22,348 bases of DNA from AM-2324 sp042091035 (lineage in GTDB: Bacteria > Bacteroidota > Bacteroidia > Chitinophagales > Saprospiraceae): positions 1 to 22,348 of the forward strand of contig JBELIG010000028.1 of NCBI GenBank assembly GCA_042091035.1, given 5' to 3'. The stretch's first letter is position 1; each line of letters begins with the position of its first letter. Positions 6,461 to 16,419 of this stretch are shown here, in pieces. A program made the translations under genes and the position numbers. The notes under the pieces are model-generated. The model was given only the letters and a program-made list of their open reading frames with translations. It did not search any database and was not told the DNA's origin.

Positions 6461-9400
6461 TTATTTAAGTAAGGTAATATCTCCCTTATATTGTTCGGTA
6501 GTACCATCTTCAAATTCAACTTCGAGCATATAGACATAAACGCCACTATCTAATAGATTACCGTTTAATGTTCCATCCCAGCCGTTAGGATCTAAGGGCT
6601 GATTTGTAGGCACGAAATTATTTTTTAAAATCAACTGTTCACCCCATCTTGTATAAATCGCAAAACTTTTTATTTCCTTCACAAAGGACCCTGCTGTAAT
6701 TGCAAGTATATCATTTACATTGTCACCGTTTGGCGAAAATGCGGATGGAACAAATACAGGTCGATCTTTTAGAACAAATAAAGTTAAGGTTTCAGTAGTA
6801 CTACACACGCCTGCTTGAATATCTACATTAAAGACAGTCGTATTCGTAGGCGCAACAGCAACAATACTACAAGTATCACAACTCACCATCTCTGATGGAG
6901 TCCAAGAAATCTGAGTGATAGGTGCATTGGATTCTAAAGCTAGCAACAAGGTGTCTCCATAATTTATGGCATTGATCTCCGTTGGAAAATCAGCTTGAAT
7001 ATCTAGTGTTAGTAAATCAGGCTCTACAATTTCTATTTGAAGCATATCGTTTGTACAACCATACAAATCCATTACAACTACATCATATACTGCTGCAGGT
7101 AATTCAGAAATATTATTATCCCCTGAAAAAGTAACACCTCCATCAAATGAATAAACATAAGGTCCTTCACCTCCAATAACATTATTGATAACTATTAATC
7201 CATCATTAAACTCATAACAGCTTACATCCTCGTCTGTAATATCCAGTGCTAGTACTACAATTTTATCATCAACAAGAATATCATCTACATCAACACAACC
7301 TGTAACTGTGTTTTCTACAGTTAGAAGGAAATCTCCTCCTACAGCAGTAGTAAATACACTCTCTGAAGAAACTTCATTACCCGAAGCATCCGTCCAACTA
7401 TATGTAATATCTGGACCAGTGGATGAATTCTGAGTACCAATTTCAGTAGTTTCATCTTCACAAGTGATTTCTGTATCAACGCCCGCCGCAGCAATAGGCA
7501 ACTCATAAATTTCAACGCTAACTACCTCTAAATCATCCGGACATAAACCCTCTCCTTCTAAGAAATATTCAAACAAGTAAATTCCTGGGTTTTGATTACT
7601 AGTTGAGAATGTACCTAGAGCAGGGTCAAATGCTATTCCACTCGAAGGAACGGTAGAAATCTCAGTCCAAACACCATTAGCATCTTCACCATCTAGTAAA
7701 TTATTCAAATCAAATAATTGTAATTCATTGAAACAAAGTGCAGGACTCGCATTCACTGTACCGGCATTTGGCACCCCATTTACATTAACTACTGCTTCTT
7801 CATTAATAACAGCAGAACATCCTGTACCAATATCTAAAATCGAGACTAGTGTCAAGGTAGTTGTGTCTATCAAGTTCAACTGGATAATTTCACCCTCTGT
7901 CAAGCCTTGTAAGGTCTGATCAGCAATACCATCATTAATCACAACGGTAAAAGGTCCAACACCATCAAAATCAAATGATATATTTACTGGATTACCAATA
8001 CATACTTGATACTCCTGAGAGAAGAAATCGCCGTCAACAGGACATAGGACCTGAAATGGCTTTGGATTTGAAACGACTAAACATTGATCTGTAGGATCAA
8101 CAAATCCATTCCCTAGATCATCTCCTATTATCACAATTACGAAGTATGTATTTTCACAATCATACAAAGCTGGATCGTTAACAAAATCTGGCGTTTGACT
8201 TACATCAATTATTGTATTTTGCCAATCTGCCGGTGTGGAAACAGTCAGATAATTAATAACATCATTTCCATCTAGATTTGAGTTAGACACCGATGGAATA
8301 CTGATATTTTCATCGCTACAAAAATCTGTCACTGATGCATCAAATGATCCTATACTCGTAAAGCATTCACAATCTACATCTACTTCAATTTCTTCAACAG
8401 TACAACCGAATCCATCTAATAGATAGAAGGTATAAGTTGTTCCTTGATCAGAACAAGGTATCGGATCTGCTGTAAAGTTACTTAGGTTAATGTTACCTGT
8501 AGAAGTAAGTGCAACTCCATCCAACGAAACTAAATAGGTTGGAGAATCACCCCCATTAATCGTAAAGGAAACATTAAAGGTCTCCGCGTCATAATCGGTT
8601 ACACCCTGTACGTTTGATGCAGTAGGAGAATTTTGAACCTGAACTAAAGCTGAGCCAGATACACTTCCGTTACAAAGGCCTATATTATCAGTCACACTAA
8701 CTAAACTATAGTTAGCAGTAACTGCCGGTCCAACATTAATAATATCTACTGCATTATTTAGCGTATGGCTTGTAATGTTGCCCGATTGATTATTTTGTAA
8801 TTCAACCGTCCAAGGTCCAATTCCAGCAGTAAACTCAACTTCTAAATCCGTAGTCGTTCCCTCACAAATAACGGCATCACCTGATAGAGTAGCTATCGGT
8901 TCTTCATAAAAAACAACCTGAGCGACTGAATTAGTATCTAAACAAACTCCATTAGAATTCACCCCACCATTAACACTTTCATCACCCGCAACAACGGAAA
9001 CAAAATAGGTAGTTCCGTAAGTCATTGAACCACCGAAAACAAAATCCGGACTGGTAGAATTAGGAACTAATGGGACGTAAGTACCATCATGAATAATAAA
9101 GGAAATAGTATCATTACCATCTAATACTTCTAAGGTATTATCATAAGTAAGTGAAACTATATCATTACAAACTGCTATTGGTCCAACTTCTGTAATTGAA
9201 CCAGCATTCGTAAGACAAGGACAATTCGTTGAAGCCGCATTAACAATTATAGGCCCACATGCGTTACCATCATCTACCTCAAAATAATATCCATTACCAC
9301 AAGGAATTTCTGAAGAAGTAAATGTACCATCATTGGAGATTATGACATTCCCATCACCATCAACAATATTATAAGGTGCATTTCCTCCTGCTATTTCAAA

Positions 9401-12400
9401 ACTTATAGTTACGTCTGTATTATTAGCATTTATAGTTTCTACAACATTATTTACAACTGGAGCTTCATTTACAATAACCTCCATTGTACCAGATACGGTA
9501 CCTATACAATTTTCATCCGTCAAATTGGAAATTGAGTATATTGTATTTTCACTTGGAGTACTCGTGTATGTATAGGTATTTGAAACTACATCAGTTACAT
9601 TTATTGTATTTGTAGAGCCCCCAGCGTCTTCAATAATATCTATGGAATATGGCGGATCTCCAGTAAATAGGATAGTAACATTTGTTTCTTCGCCTATACA
9701 TATTGTGTCCGATCCAACAATAGAGGCCGTAGGAATTTCATAGAATACTGCTGGTACTAATCCAGAAATGGCTAAACAAGCATCATCCAATTCAACTAAG
9801 CCACCAGATGCGTTACCAACTATAACTGCAACGTTATAAATGTCGCCAAAAGTCATCGTCAAATTATCATAAGCAAAAACACCTGTTGCGTTTTGCTCCA
9901 AGACAACAAGCGAAGCTAAATCATTGAGATTCCCTAAGTACAATATATAATTCAATGCATCATTACCATCCAGGAATTCACCTGTTGGATCGTAACTAAC
10001 ATTAATCAGATCTCCTCCACATATTTCGTAAGATATATCATTGATCGATCCAACCATCGATAAACACTCACATTCCACAGGTACTGAAGTCTCTACAAGT
10101 ATAGTATCACATAAATTGATATCAATTACCTGGAAGCTATATGTACTATTCTCTGGTATAAAGTTCGATAAGAATTGATTTCCTGTTATAGAACCACTAC
10201 CTGCAGGCAATACTTCGTATGAATTTGAATCTCCATCATTGATATCAAAACTTACCTGAAATTGATCGCCCGTATTATTACATGAGGTAGAAACATTCGC
10301 AACAGTTGGAGCATCATTTACTACTACATCCACACAAGTATTTATAGCAACTTCACAGTTCGCATTAAACACAGATGTGAAACAGTAATTTGTAGTACTA
10401 ACAGGATTTACATTGTATACATAATTTGTAGCCTGTATACCTGAAAGGGTATCAATATTAACCCCATCTGTAACTACAATAGAATAAGGTGCTGCACCTG
10501 CAATGAAATCAACATTTATTCCATATTGGTCTCCTATACAAATCTCCCCTCCCGCTCCAATAGTTGCAGCCGGTAGTTCATTGTATCGAACTGGTGAACC
10601 TTGGGCAACAGCTAAACACAAATCGTTTAGATCCACATTGCCTGTACCATCATCATCTCCGGTAATAGCAGAGATATAATACGTTTGACCCAATACCATA
10701 CCTAAAGCAGCATCAAAACAGAATTCAGGACTTGAATTAAATGCCAAAGGATTTTGAAGTGAAAGACCAGAACCTTCATGTAATACGAACTGAAGAATGT
10801 CATTCGTACTTAACACCTCTGATGAATTGTCATAAATAGCAGTTGCACAATCAGGAACACAAATGTTTAAAACATCTTGGTTCATCTCGCCCACATCATT
10901 ACCACAATTACAAACGAAAATACCCGATACATCTACTGTATCACATCCATTAGCATCAAAAACCTCAAAGTTATAAGCTGTTCCACTTAAAATAGGATTA
11001 CTTGTAAACATGTTTCCTGTCAATATACCTGACCCAGCAGGAAGTACCGTATAGGTCGAAGCATCTCCAGCATTTATTTCAAATGATACGAAGTATTCCG
11101 TATCATCATTAGGATCACATGAGTTGTCTATATTTGATACAATTGGAATTGTATTCTCTTCTACAATTACAATACCACCGACTGTTCCTGCACATCCATT
11201 CCCATCAGTTTGAGTAAGTAAAGACACTTCTCCAGGAGTACAAATCTCAAGTAAGTAATTTATATCTGTAATACCTGTCAATGGAGCTTGTGCAACATTA
11301 TCAATCGCATATTGAATGGTAAATGGTGCTTGCCCAGTAAAGAGAACATCTAATTCAACACATGCTCCACTACCCTCACAAATTGACCCATTACCACTAA
11401 GAGTAGCAGTAGGTATAGCGTAATTAGAAAGAGTCCCCGTACCTGTACCTGCAGAGGTACATCCATTTCCATCAGTAACCTGAACAATTGTATATGTTCC
11501 AGAATCAAGAACTGGTATTACGGCCGGTGAGTTGTTATATGTTATTGTGAATTCGTTTACTCCATCATGAGAAACAGTAACTGTCCACGGAGATTGACCC
11601 GACAATACTAAATCAAGGTTCAAGGAATCTAAAGATTCTACACATTGAAGCAAATCTCCTGATATATCCGCTGTTGGATTCTCATTAACTGTAATATCTA
11701 AACAAGATTGGTTCGTACCACATTGATTATAAAATTCTACACATAGCTGATTTGTTCCAGAGGAATTCCAGAGGATATCAACATTAGAGGTACCCTGCCC
11801 CGCAGTAATACTTCCGTTGGCAGGAACTAACCAAAATATAGAATCTACATCAGAACCTGCTGTTATTGAAAATGAGCCTGTATCGTCAACACAATAAATG
11901 TCATTGCCCACAATATCATCTATATTTGGTTCTGTGTTTATTGTTATGTCTTGACAAAGCTGATTTGAAGGACCACAACTATTCTCAGCGACTACACAAA
12001 TTTGCACGCTATCAGCACCTGTAAAATCAACCTGAATCGTATCGCCCAAGTTATTAAAAGAAGCGCCACCACTTACATTCCAAGTATAAGTAAATAGGTC
12101 AGAAGTAGGACTAAGAGTGTATACCACAGATGTGTCTGATGAACAAACTATTTGGGCACCAATAAGAGTATCCAAAACTGGTGCCTCACCAATAACTATA
12201 TTTAAACAATCTAAGAATGATGTATCACAATCATTATATGCTCCTACACAAACTTCACCAACACCTAAACTATCCCATGTTACAACTATAGTATCTCCAC
12301 TTGCATTTGCAATGAACTGACCACCTAGGACACTCCATGCAAATCCGTCTTGTGAAGCTCCAGTTGATGAAGGAATCACCGAATAAGTACCTGTCTGACC

Positions 12401-13852
12401 GACACCACAAATTTCATTATCTCCACTTGCATTAGGTGTATTTGGAAATGCATTATCTTCTATAACAGTAACTGTAACCATATCCTCACAGGTAACTCCT
12501 GCGAAAGATTGAGAAACAGTTAAGGTATAATCACCAGGCATATCAACATCTATAGTTAATAGTGTTGGGTCTGTAATTATTCCAGGACCAGTCCATAAAT
12601 AAGTTAATAGTCCTCCAGATTCTGGAACACTGGTCGAAAGTGATCCATCTAAAGTTATTATGGTATCTGCACCACAACCTATAGGATTTGGATCTAATAT
12701 ATTAGCCTCGGCATATAAAATCGTTAATAATAACTGATCTGATACATCACAACCATTGGCATCCTGATAATCATAAAAATAAGTCCCACTTGCACAATAT
12801 TCAGCGCCATTAAAGTCATAAGGACACTGATCCTCGCAAATAGTTATTAGATCGAAATTGGGCGGTGTAAATGGGTGTATTCCTACTATCAAAGTAACAG
12901 ACGAGTCACATCCTAACCATGAGGTATAATCACAGGTATAAGAACCTGCATTACCTATAAAGTTGAAACATTCCCATGAGGTAGACTCCCCCAAACAAAT
13001 GAATTCATTTTGAGGTGGATTTACCAATGGAACACTTGTGATTGGACCAAGCGTAACAGGTGGTGCTTCTGCACATTCATTTGAACCAAGAACCTGCAAT
13101 ACACTTACACCTGCTGATGTATAATCAATTGAAATACAATATTGAGATGCATCTGCATTCAAACCAAGATCTGTTATTGTACCTAAGCTAGCACCTAACC
13201 AAGACCAGTCATAATCTTGAATTCCAATTCCTACATCTATACAATAGACTAATCCTGATGCTCCAGGACAAACTTCTGTAGGGCCAGTTATTGGACCTGT
13301 TAAGTCTGGATCAACAGATGGTGGTCCTCCATTTAAAACGTTTACATCATAAGCACATAATGCACCGGAGAAACCATCAAGCATAATATAGTAAATATTA
13401 CCCGGTGTTAATCCTGTTGCATTTAATGTAAAATCCTGCATAGCTGCATTTGAGAAACAATTGGAAACAGGTGTAAAACCACTTAAGGTTGAACAATCTG
13501 TAACTTCCCACATTACGCCTTGGAGTGAATTTCCATTAGTTCCCCCTTCACACATTGAAGGAGAAATCTCTATTTGCATGTCCGTAACATTTGCAACAAA
13601 AGAAAACCATTGGTTATTCTCACAAGAAGAATTTGGACAATCTGGTGCTTGTGAAAATGGACAAGGATTAGAAGGTGGAGATGCAATAGTTTGACCTGAA
13701 TATTCATCAAGTTGATTGATATTACAAATCAAAGGAGCTGTAAAACATCCATCTGTACCCGTTGAAGGTGGATCAACTTGGGCATTTACTATAGTTGAGA
13801 ATAGGCAAAGTATAAGTATACTTGTCCTGAATAATCGCCATTTTGGACTCAT
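6461..13852 (-). CDS. Giant modular adhesin-like protein with CHU_C (T9SS type B) tail
   Basis: This 2463-residue protein has a signal peptide (1-24, cut after VNA). The Cys-rich head shared with the other two large proteins spans about 36-175 (SCENNQWFSFVAN, CSTLSGFTPVSNCFS, IYYIMLDGFSGALC). Tandem Ig/PKD-like domains run to about 980. Four modules of about 280 residues follow, opening at CxC motifs near residues 982 (VCNCGNDVG), 1260 (VECECLSMVG), 1541 (NCPCLTNAG) and 1826 (DCECFTSIG). Each contains an LDGND-like segment and an EF-hand-like loop such as GDDDGTGNVDLNDLCL. Near the end there is one SprB-type repeat (about 2206-2279) and the CHU_C gliding-motility-associated domain (about 2360-2463, RPVFVPSAFSPNGDNVND). 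CHU_C proteins are known T9SS cargo; SprB of Flavobacterium is the motility adhesin with that repeat. A role in adhesion, gliding or prey/substrate contact is inferred. It is a paralogue of the gene to its right. Confidence 0.93.
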   Translation of the reverse strand: MSPKWRLFRTSILILCLFSTIVNAQVDPPSTGTDGCFTAPLICNINQLDEYSGQTIASPPSNPCPFSQAPDCPNSSCENNQWFSFVANVTDMQIEISPSMCEGGTNGNSLQGVMWEVTDCSTLSGFTPVSNCFSNAAMQDFTLNATGLTPGNIYYIMLDGFSGALCAYDVNVLNGGPPSVDPDLTGPITGPTEVCPGASGLVYCIDVGIGIQDYDWSWLGASLGTITDLGLNADASQYCISIDYTSAGVSVLQVLGSNECAEAPPVTLGPITSVPLVNPPQNEFICLGESTSWECFNFIGNAGSYTCDYTSWLGCDSSVTLIVGIHPFTPPNFDLITICEDQCPYDFNGAEYCASGTYFYDYQDANGCDVSDQLLLTILYAEANILDPNPIGCGADTIITLDGSLSTSVPESGGLLTYLWTGPGIITDPTLLTIDVDMPGDYTLTVSQSFAGVTCEDMVTVTVIEDNAFPNTPNASGDNEICGVGQTGTYSVIPSSTGASQDGFAWSVLGGQFIANASGDTIVVTWDSLGVGEVCVGAYNDCDTSFLDCLNIVIGEAPVLDTLIGAQIVCSSDTSVVYTLSPTSDLFTYTWNVSGGASFNNLGDTIQVDFTGADSVQICVVAENSCGPSNQLCQDITINTEPNIDDIVGNDIYCVDDTGSFSITAGSDVDSIFWLVPANGSITAGQGTSNVDILWNSSGTNQLCVEFYNQCGTNQSCLDITVNENPTADISGDLLQCVESLDSLNLDLVLSGQSPWTVTVSHDGVNEFTITYNNSPAVIPVLDSGTYTIVQVTDGNGCTSAGTGTGTLSNYAIPTATLSGNGSICEGSGACVELDVLFTGQAPFTIQYAIDNVAQAPLTGITDINYLLEICTPGEVSLLTQTDGNGCAGTVGGIVIVEENTIPIVSNIDNSCDPNDDTEYFVSFEINAGDASTYTVLPAGSGILTGNMFTSNPILSGTAYNFEVFDANGCDTVDVSGIFVCNCGNDVGEMNQDVLNICVPDCATAIYDNSSEVLSTNDILQFVLHEGSGLSLQNPLAFNSSPEFCFDAALGMVLGQTYYISAITGDDDGTGNVDLNDLCLAVAQGSPVRYNELPAATIGAGGEICIGDQYGINVDFIAGAAPYSIVVTDGVNIDTLSGIQATNYVYNVNPVSTTNYCFTSVFNANCEVAINTCVDVVVNDAPTVANVSTSCNNTGDQFQVSFDINDGDSNSYEVLPAGSGSITGNQFLSNFIPENSTYSFQVIDINLCDTILVETSVPVECECLSMVGSINDISYEICGGDLINVSYDPTGEFLDGNDALNYILYLGNLNDLASLVVLEQNATGVFAYDNLTMTFGDIYNVAVIVGNASGGLVELDDACLAISGLVPAVFYEIPTASIVGSDTICIGEETNVTILFTGDPPYSIDIIEDAGGSTNTINVTDVVSNTYTYTSTPSENTIYSISNLTDENCIGTVSGTMEVIVNEAPVVNNVVETINANNTDVTISFEIAGGNAPYNIVDGDGNVIISNDGTFTSSEIPCGNGYYFEVDDGNACGPIIVNAASTNCPCLTNAGSITEVGPIAVCNDIVSLTYDNTLEVLDGNDTISFIIHDGTYVPLVPNSTSPDFVFGGSMTYGTTYFVSVVAGDESVNGGVNSNGVCLDTNSVAQVVFYEEPIATLSGDAVICEGTTTDLEVEFTAGIGPWTVELQNNQSGNITSHTLNNAVDIINVGPAVTANYSLVSVTDNIGLCNGSVSGSALVQVQNSPTASNVQGVTDYDAETFNVSFTINGGDSPTYLVSLDGVALTSTGNINLSNFTADPIPCSDQGTTYTFYLLDGFGCTVEEIEVDVDCECFTSIGSFDASVTDFCSDENISIPSVSNSNLDGNDVINYLTVSTPADWQNTIIDVSQTPDFVNDPALYDCENTYFVIVIIGDDLGNGFVDPTDQCLVVSNPKPFQVLCPVDGDFFSQEYQVCIGNPVNISFDFDGVGPFTVVINDGIADQTLQGLTEGEIIQLNLIDTTTLTLVSILDIGTGCSAVINEEAVVNVNGVPNAGTVNASPALCFNELQLFDLNNLLDGEDANGVWTEISTVPSSGIAFDPALGTFSTSNQNPGIYLFEYFLEGEGLCPDDLEVVSVEIYELPIAAAGVDTEITCEDETTEIGTQNSSTGPDITYSWTDASGNEVSSESVFTTAVGGDFLLTVENTVTGCVDVDDILVDDKIVVLALDITDEDVSCYEFNDGLIVINNVIGGEGPYVYSFDGGVTFSGDNNISELPAAVYDVVVMDLYGCTNDMLQIEIVEPDLLTLDIQADFPTEINAINYGDTLLLALESNAPITQISWTPSEMVSCDTCSIVAVAPTNTTVFNVDIQAGVCSTTETLTLFVLKDRPVFVPSAFSPNGDNVNDILAITAGSFVKEIKSFAIYTRWGEQLILKNNFVPTNQPLDPNGWDGTLNGNLLDSGVYVYMLEVEFEDGTTEQYKGDITLLK

Positions 13853-13878
13853 AGTACTATTTCAATTTTAATCATAAC

Positions 13879-13909
13879 CGAATCTAACCTTGATTCAATA
13901 CCGATTCAA
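13879..13909 (-). promoter_or_regulatory. Candidate Bacteroidota-type promoter of the adhesin gene
   Basis: Read on the minus strand, TTG (13909-13907) is followed after 20 bases by TAGATTCG (13886-13879). The Bacteroidota housekeeping consensus is TTG about 19 bases before TAnnTTTG, so the -7 box has one mismatch. Transcription would begin about 20-25 bases before the ATG at 13852. The -33 box lies inside the second GATTCAA repeat. Confidence 0.4.
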
Positions 13910-13919
13910 GGTGATTCAA
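13892..13919. repeat. Three helically spaced GATTCAA repeats at the adhesin promoter
   Basis: GATTCAA occurs at 13892-13898, 13903-13909 and 13913-13919, with start-to-start steps of 11 and 10 bases, about one DNA turn each. A half-match in the other orientation (GAATC, 13880-13884) sits in the -7 element. Such phasing fits an operator bound on one face of the helix by a regulator or sigma factor; this role is inferred. Confidence 0.5.
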
Positions 13920-14092
13920 AATTGGTGTATTAATGAAATAGAGGTCTGTGTGTAGTTTTTATTCTTTTAAATTAAAACAAGATCTCAAGCATTGTTAGGG
14001 ATCAATTTTGGGATCTATGTTTTTAAACAGGGAACTTCTAAACTAAATAAAATACTGACATCAAGCAACTTATAGAATAAGTTTTAAATGTT

Positions 14093-14132
14093 AAAAAAAA
14101 AGCGTCATTGAAATAATTCAATGACGCTTTTT
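14093..14132 (-). terminator. Intrinsic terminator of the right-hand giant adhesin gene
   Basis: AGCGTCATTGAA and TTCAATGACGCT form a perfect stem, extended by flanking A/T pairs to 16 bp (14097-14112 with 14117-14132), around a 4-base loop. On the minus strand it is followed by a run of nine Us (14101-14093). It starts 20 bases after the stop codon at 14152. Confidence 0.9.
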
Positions 14133-14151
14133 AGTCAAAAGGTATTTTTTC

Positions 14152-16319
14152 TTAACGGGTCAAAGCAATATCGCCTTTTAGGATCTCTTTGCTACCGTCA
14201 ATCATCTCGACTTCCATGTAGTAAACATAGACTCCAGATTGACAATTCTGGCCCTTGTAAGTACCATCCCAATAGTCCGATCCCGACTGAGCAGGGAGGA
14301 AATTAGTGATTTCATAAACTTTCGTACCCCAGCGATCAAAAATCTCAAAAGATGTTATACTCTGAACGAAGCTTCCTACAGAAATTTCAAGTAAATCGTT
14401 GGCAATATCCCCATTCGGCGAGAATATGGAAGGTACAAAGACAGGACGTTCCTTCTCAACAAAAATACTTAAAGCATCAGTATCCTGACAACCCGCAGCA
14501 CCAACTGTAACTTCTATGTACATTGTATTTGTTGCTACTAAGGATAATTCATCACAATTTTCACAGTCATTCAAGTCATCTGGATACCAGCTGATATTTG
14601 TATTTACCCCTTCATTAAGTAATTGAGCTTGAATAACGATAGTGTCATTGTAACTTACTATTCCATCTTCAACAAACTCTTTATTATTTAGATCTCCGTC
14701 TTGAGCCACAAATAATTCTAGTTCTACAAATATCTGCTCTGGATCTTCAATATTTACATTGATTGACTGACTCTCACAACCATTTACGTCCATTACAACA
14801 ATCTCATAGTTGTCTGCATAAAGTGTATCAAATACATTTATACTTTGGAAATTTTGTCCGCCATCAACAGAATAAAGATAAGGCCCCTGCCCTCCGTCAA
14901 CTCCTGTAAACAAAATACTCCCATTGTTCGCACCAAAGCAATTTGGATCATCTAAAGTAATTGCAGGAATCAAAGTCTCTACGATATTATCTACTAAAAC
15001 CTCTGAAGTGGCTTCACATCCAGTCAAGCTATTTTCAACAATTAAGGTATAAGTACCAGCTTCATCCACATTAGCAGTTGAGGCTGTTTGGTCTGCAATT
15101 ATCGTGTTGTTGAACAACCAAGTATAGTTAAACACTCCTCCTTGTGAAGTCTGAGAACCACCTACATCTAAAATTAGATCATTACAAGTTATTGTTTGGT
15201 TGGCTCCTGCATCTGCAACTGGATTAGGATTTACTGTAACTGTCACATCTGTTGTTACGTCTGGACAGCTCGCCTGACCTAAAACAGTGTAGGTAAATTC
15301 ATAAACTCCCGCTGACTGTCCAAGTACGTTGAATGTTCCCTGGATTGGATTAAACCCAATATAAGCTCCAGCAGCAGTCCATGCGCCACCTGCATCCTCA
15401 CCATCGATAAGATCAGCAAGCAAAACAGTTTCGTCTGTTCCTTCGCAGAAGACTGGTTCATCAGCAACTGTTCCAGAGAATCCAGTTTCAACTACTATTA
15501 TTTCTACCTGATCATTTAAATCAACTGTACACATTAGTCCAGTCTCAAGCTCTACAGCAAGGGTCAATTGATAAATACCAGTTGCCTGAGGCTCGAAAGA
15601 AATAAGGTCACCATCTTCAACACCAAGTATTTCATAAGACCCTGTCACAGGATCTGTAATAGTCAAATCAAATAAACCACTTACATTGGCAAAAGTGTTT
15701 ACAAATGCTGTCTCACCTGCACATATTGTGATTGTCTCTTCAACAAAACCAAAGTCAATCTCACAATACACCTGCACAGTCATTGGTGCAGAAACTGCCA
15801 GACACTGATCATTTAAGTCTGCAATACCTCCACCAAGGTTATCACCCACAACACCGATCACAAAGTAATCAACACCACAATCCATTACATTCGGATTAAA
15901 TATAAATTCTGGAGTTTGTGATACAGCTATCGGCGTGTTTAAATTATTCACATCATCGGTCAGGATATAATTAAGAACATCATTTCCATCGAATACAAAT
16001 GTTGCAATTGGATCAAATGAAATCAAATCACCGTAGCAATAGTTAGTATTATTGGTATCAAAGTCACCGATAGATGTCTGACATCCACATTCAAGGAACA
16101 CCTCTAACTCAACTACATCACAATTGTATTGATCAGAAATATAGAAGGTCTGATTAACACCACCTGCAATTTGATCACATGCAAATGGGAAGGAGACAAA
16201 CTGATTAGCAGTAATCGTTCCAAGTTGAACTCCATTTACATCAACTACAGTATATGTAACTTGGTCTCCACCATTAATTTCAAATTCTACAACTAATTCT
16301 TCCGTATCAAAATCTTCAA
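14152..16319 (-). CDS. Giant adhesin-like protein, C-terminal part (CHU_C tail), 5' end at the N gap
   Basis: This is the C-terminal 722 residues of a protein whose rest lies across the N run; the frame is open without a stop right up to the gap, so the GTG at 16101 is not a real start. It contains the end of one module, then a CxC module opening at ECGCQTSIGDFD (about 16098) with a GDNLGGGIADLNDQCL loop (about 15850-15805). Ig-like segments follow, one starting at VPNPVADAGANQ-like sequence (about 15230). A SprB-type repeat comes next (about 14965-14740; NCFGANNGS to NGCESQSINV), and then a CHU_C domain (about 14455-14155; RPVFVPSIFSPNGDIANDLL). CHU_C is the known type B sorting signal of the type IX secretion system. 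The order of parts matches the end of the 2463-residue paralogue domain for domain. Surface adhesion is inferred. Confidence 0.9.
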
Positions 16320-16419
16320 NNNNNNNNNNNNNNNNNNNNNNNNNNNNNNNNNNNNNNNNNNNNNNNNNNNNNNNNNNNNNNNNNNNNNNNNNNNNNNNNN
16401 NNNNNNNNNNNNNNNNNNN
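16320..16419. other. Assembly gap (100 Ns), probably spurious
   Basis: There are exactly 100 Ns. The 55 bases before the gap (16265-16319) are identical to the 55 bases after it (16420-16474). Removing the gap and one copy deletes 155 bases and brings the two coding halves into the same frame. The gap most likely contains no missing sequence. Confidence 0.9.

Larger units (their letters stand above)
13853..14092. other. Intergenic region upstream of the 2463-residue adhesin gene
   Basis: About 240 bases lie between the terminator of the right-hand giant gene and the start codon of the left-hand one, both on the minus strand. The part next to the start codon holds a candidate promoter and three GATTCAA repeats. 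The remainder (about 13925-14092) is AT-rich and shows no ORF or hairpin that I trust. Confidence 0.6.

Noticed and set aside
10600..10665. True dockerin domain (cellulosome-like)
   Set aside because: Only one EF-hand-like loop occurs per module and the second dockerin helix-loop half is absent. No cohesin was seen.
12117..12320. Small plus-strand ORFs inside the giant minus-strand genes
   Set aside because: They are antisense shadows of long coding frames, with no start context and no recognisable products.
16099..16101. GTG as start of a separate 649-residue gene
   Set aside because: The reading frame is open upstream to the N gap and continues the paralogue's domain; it is an internal Val codon.
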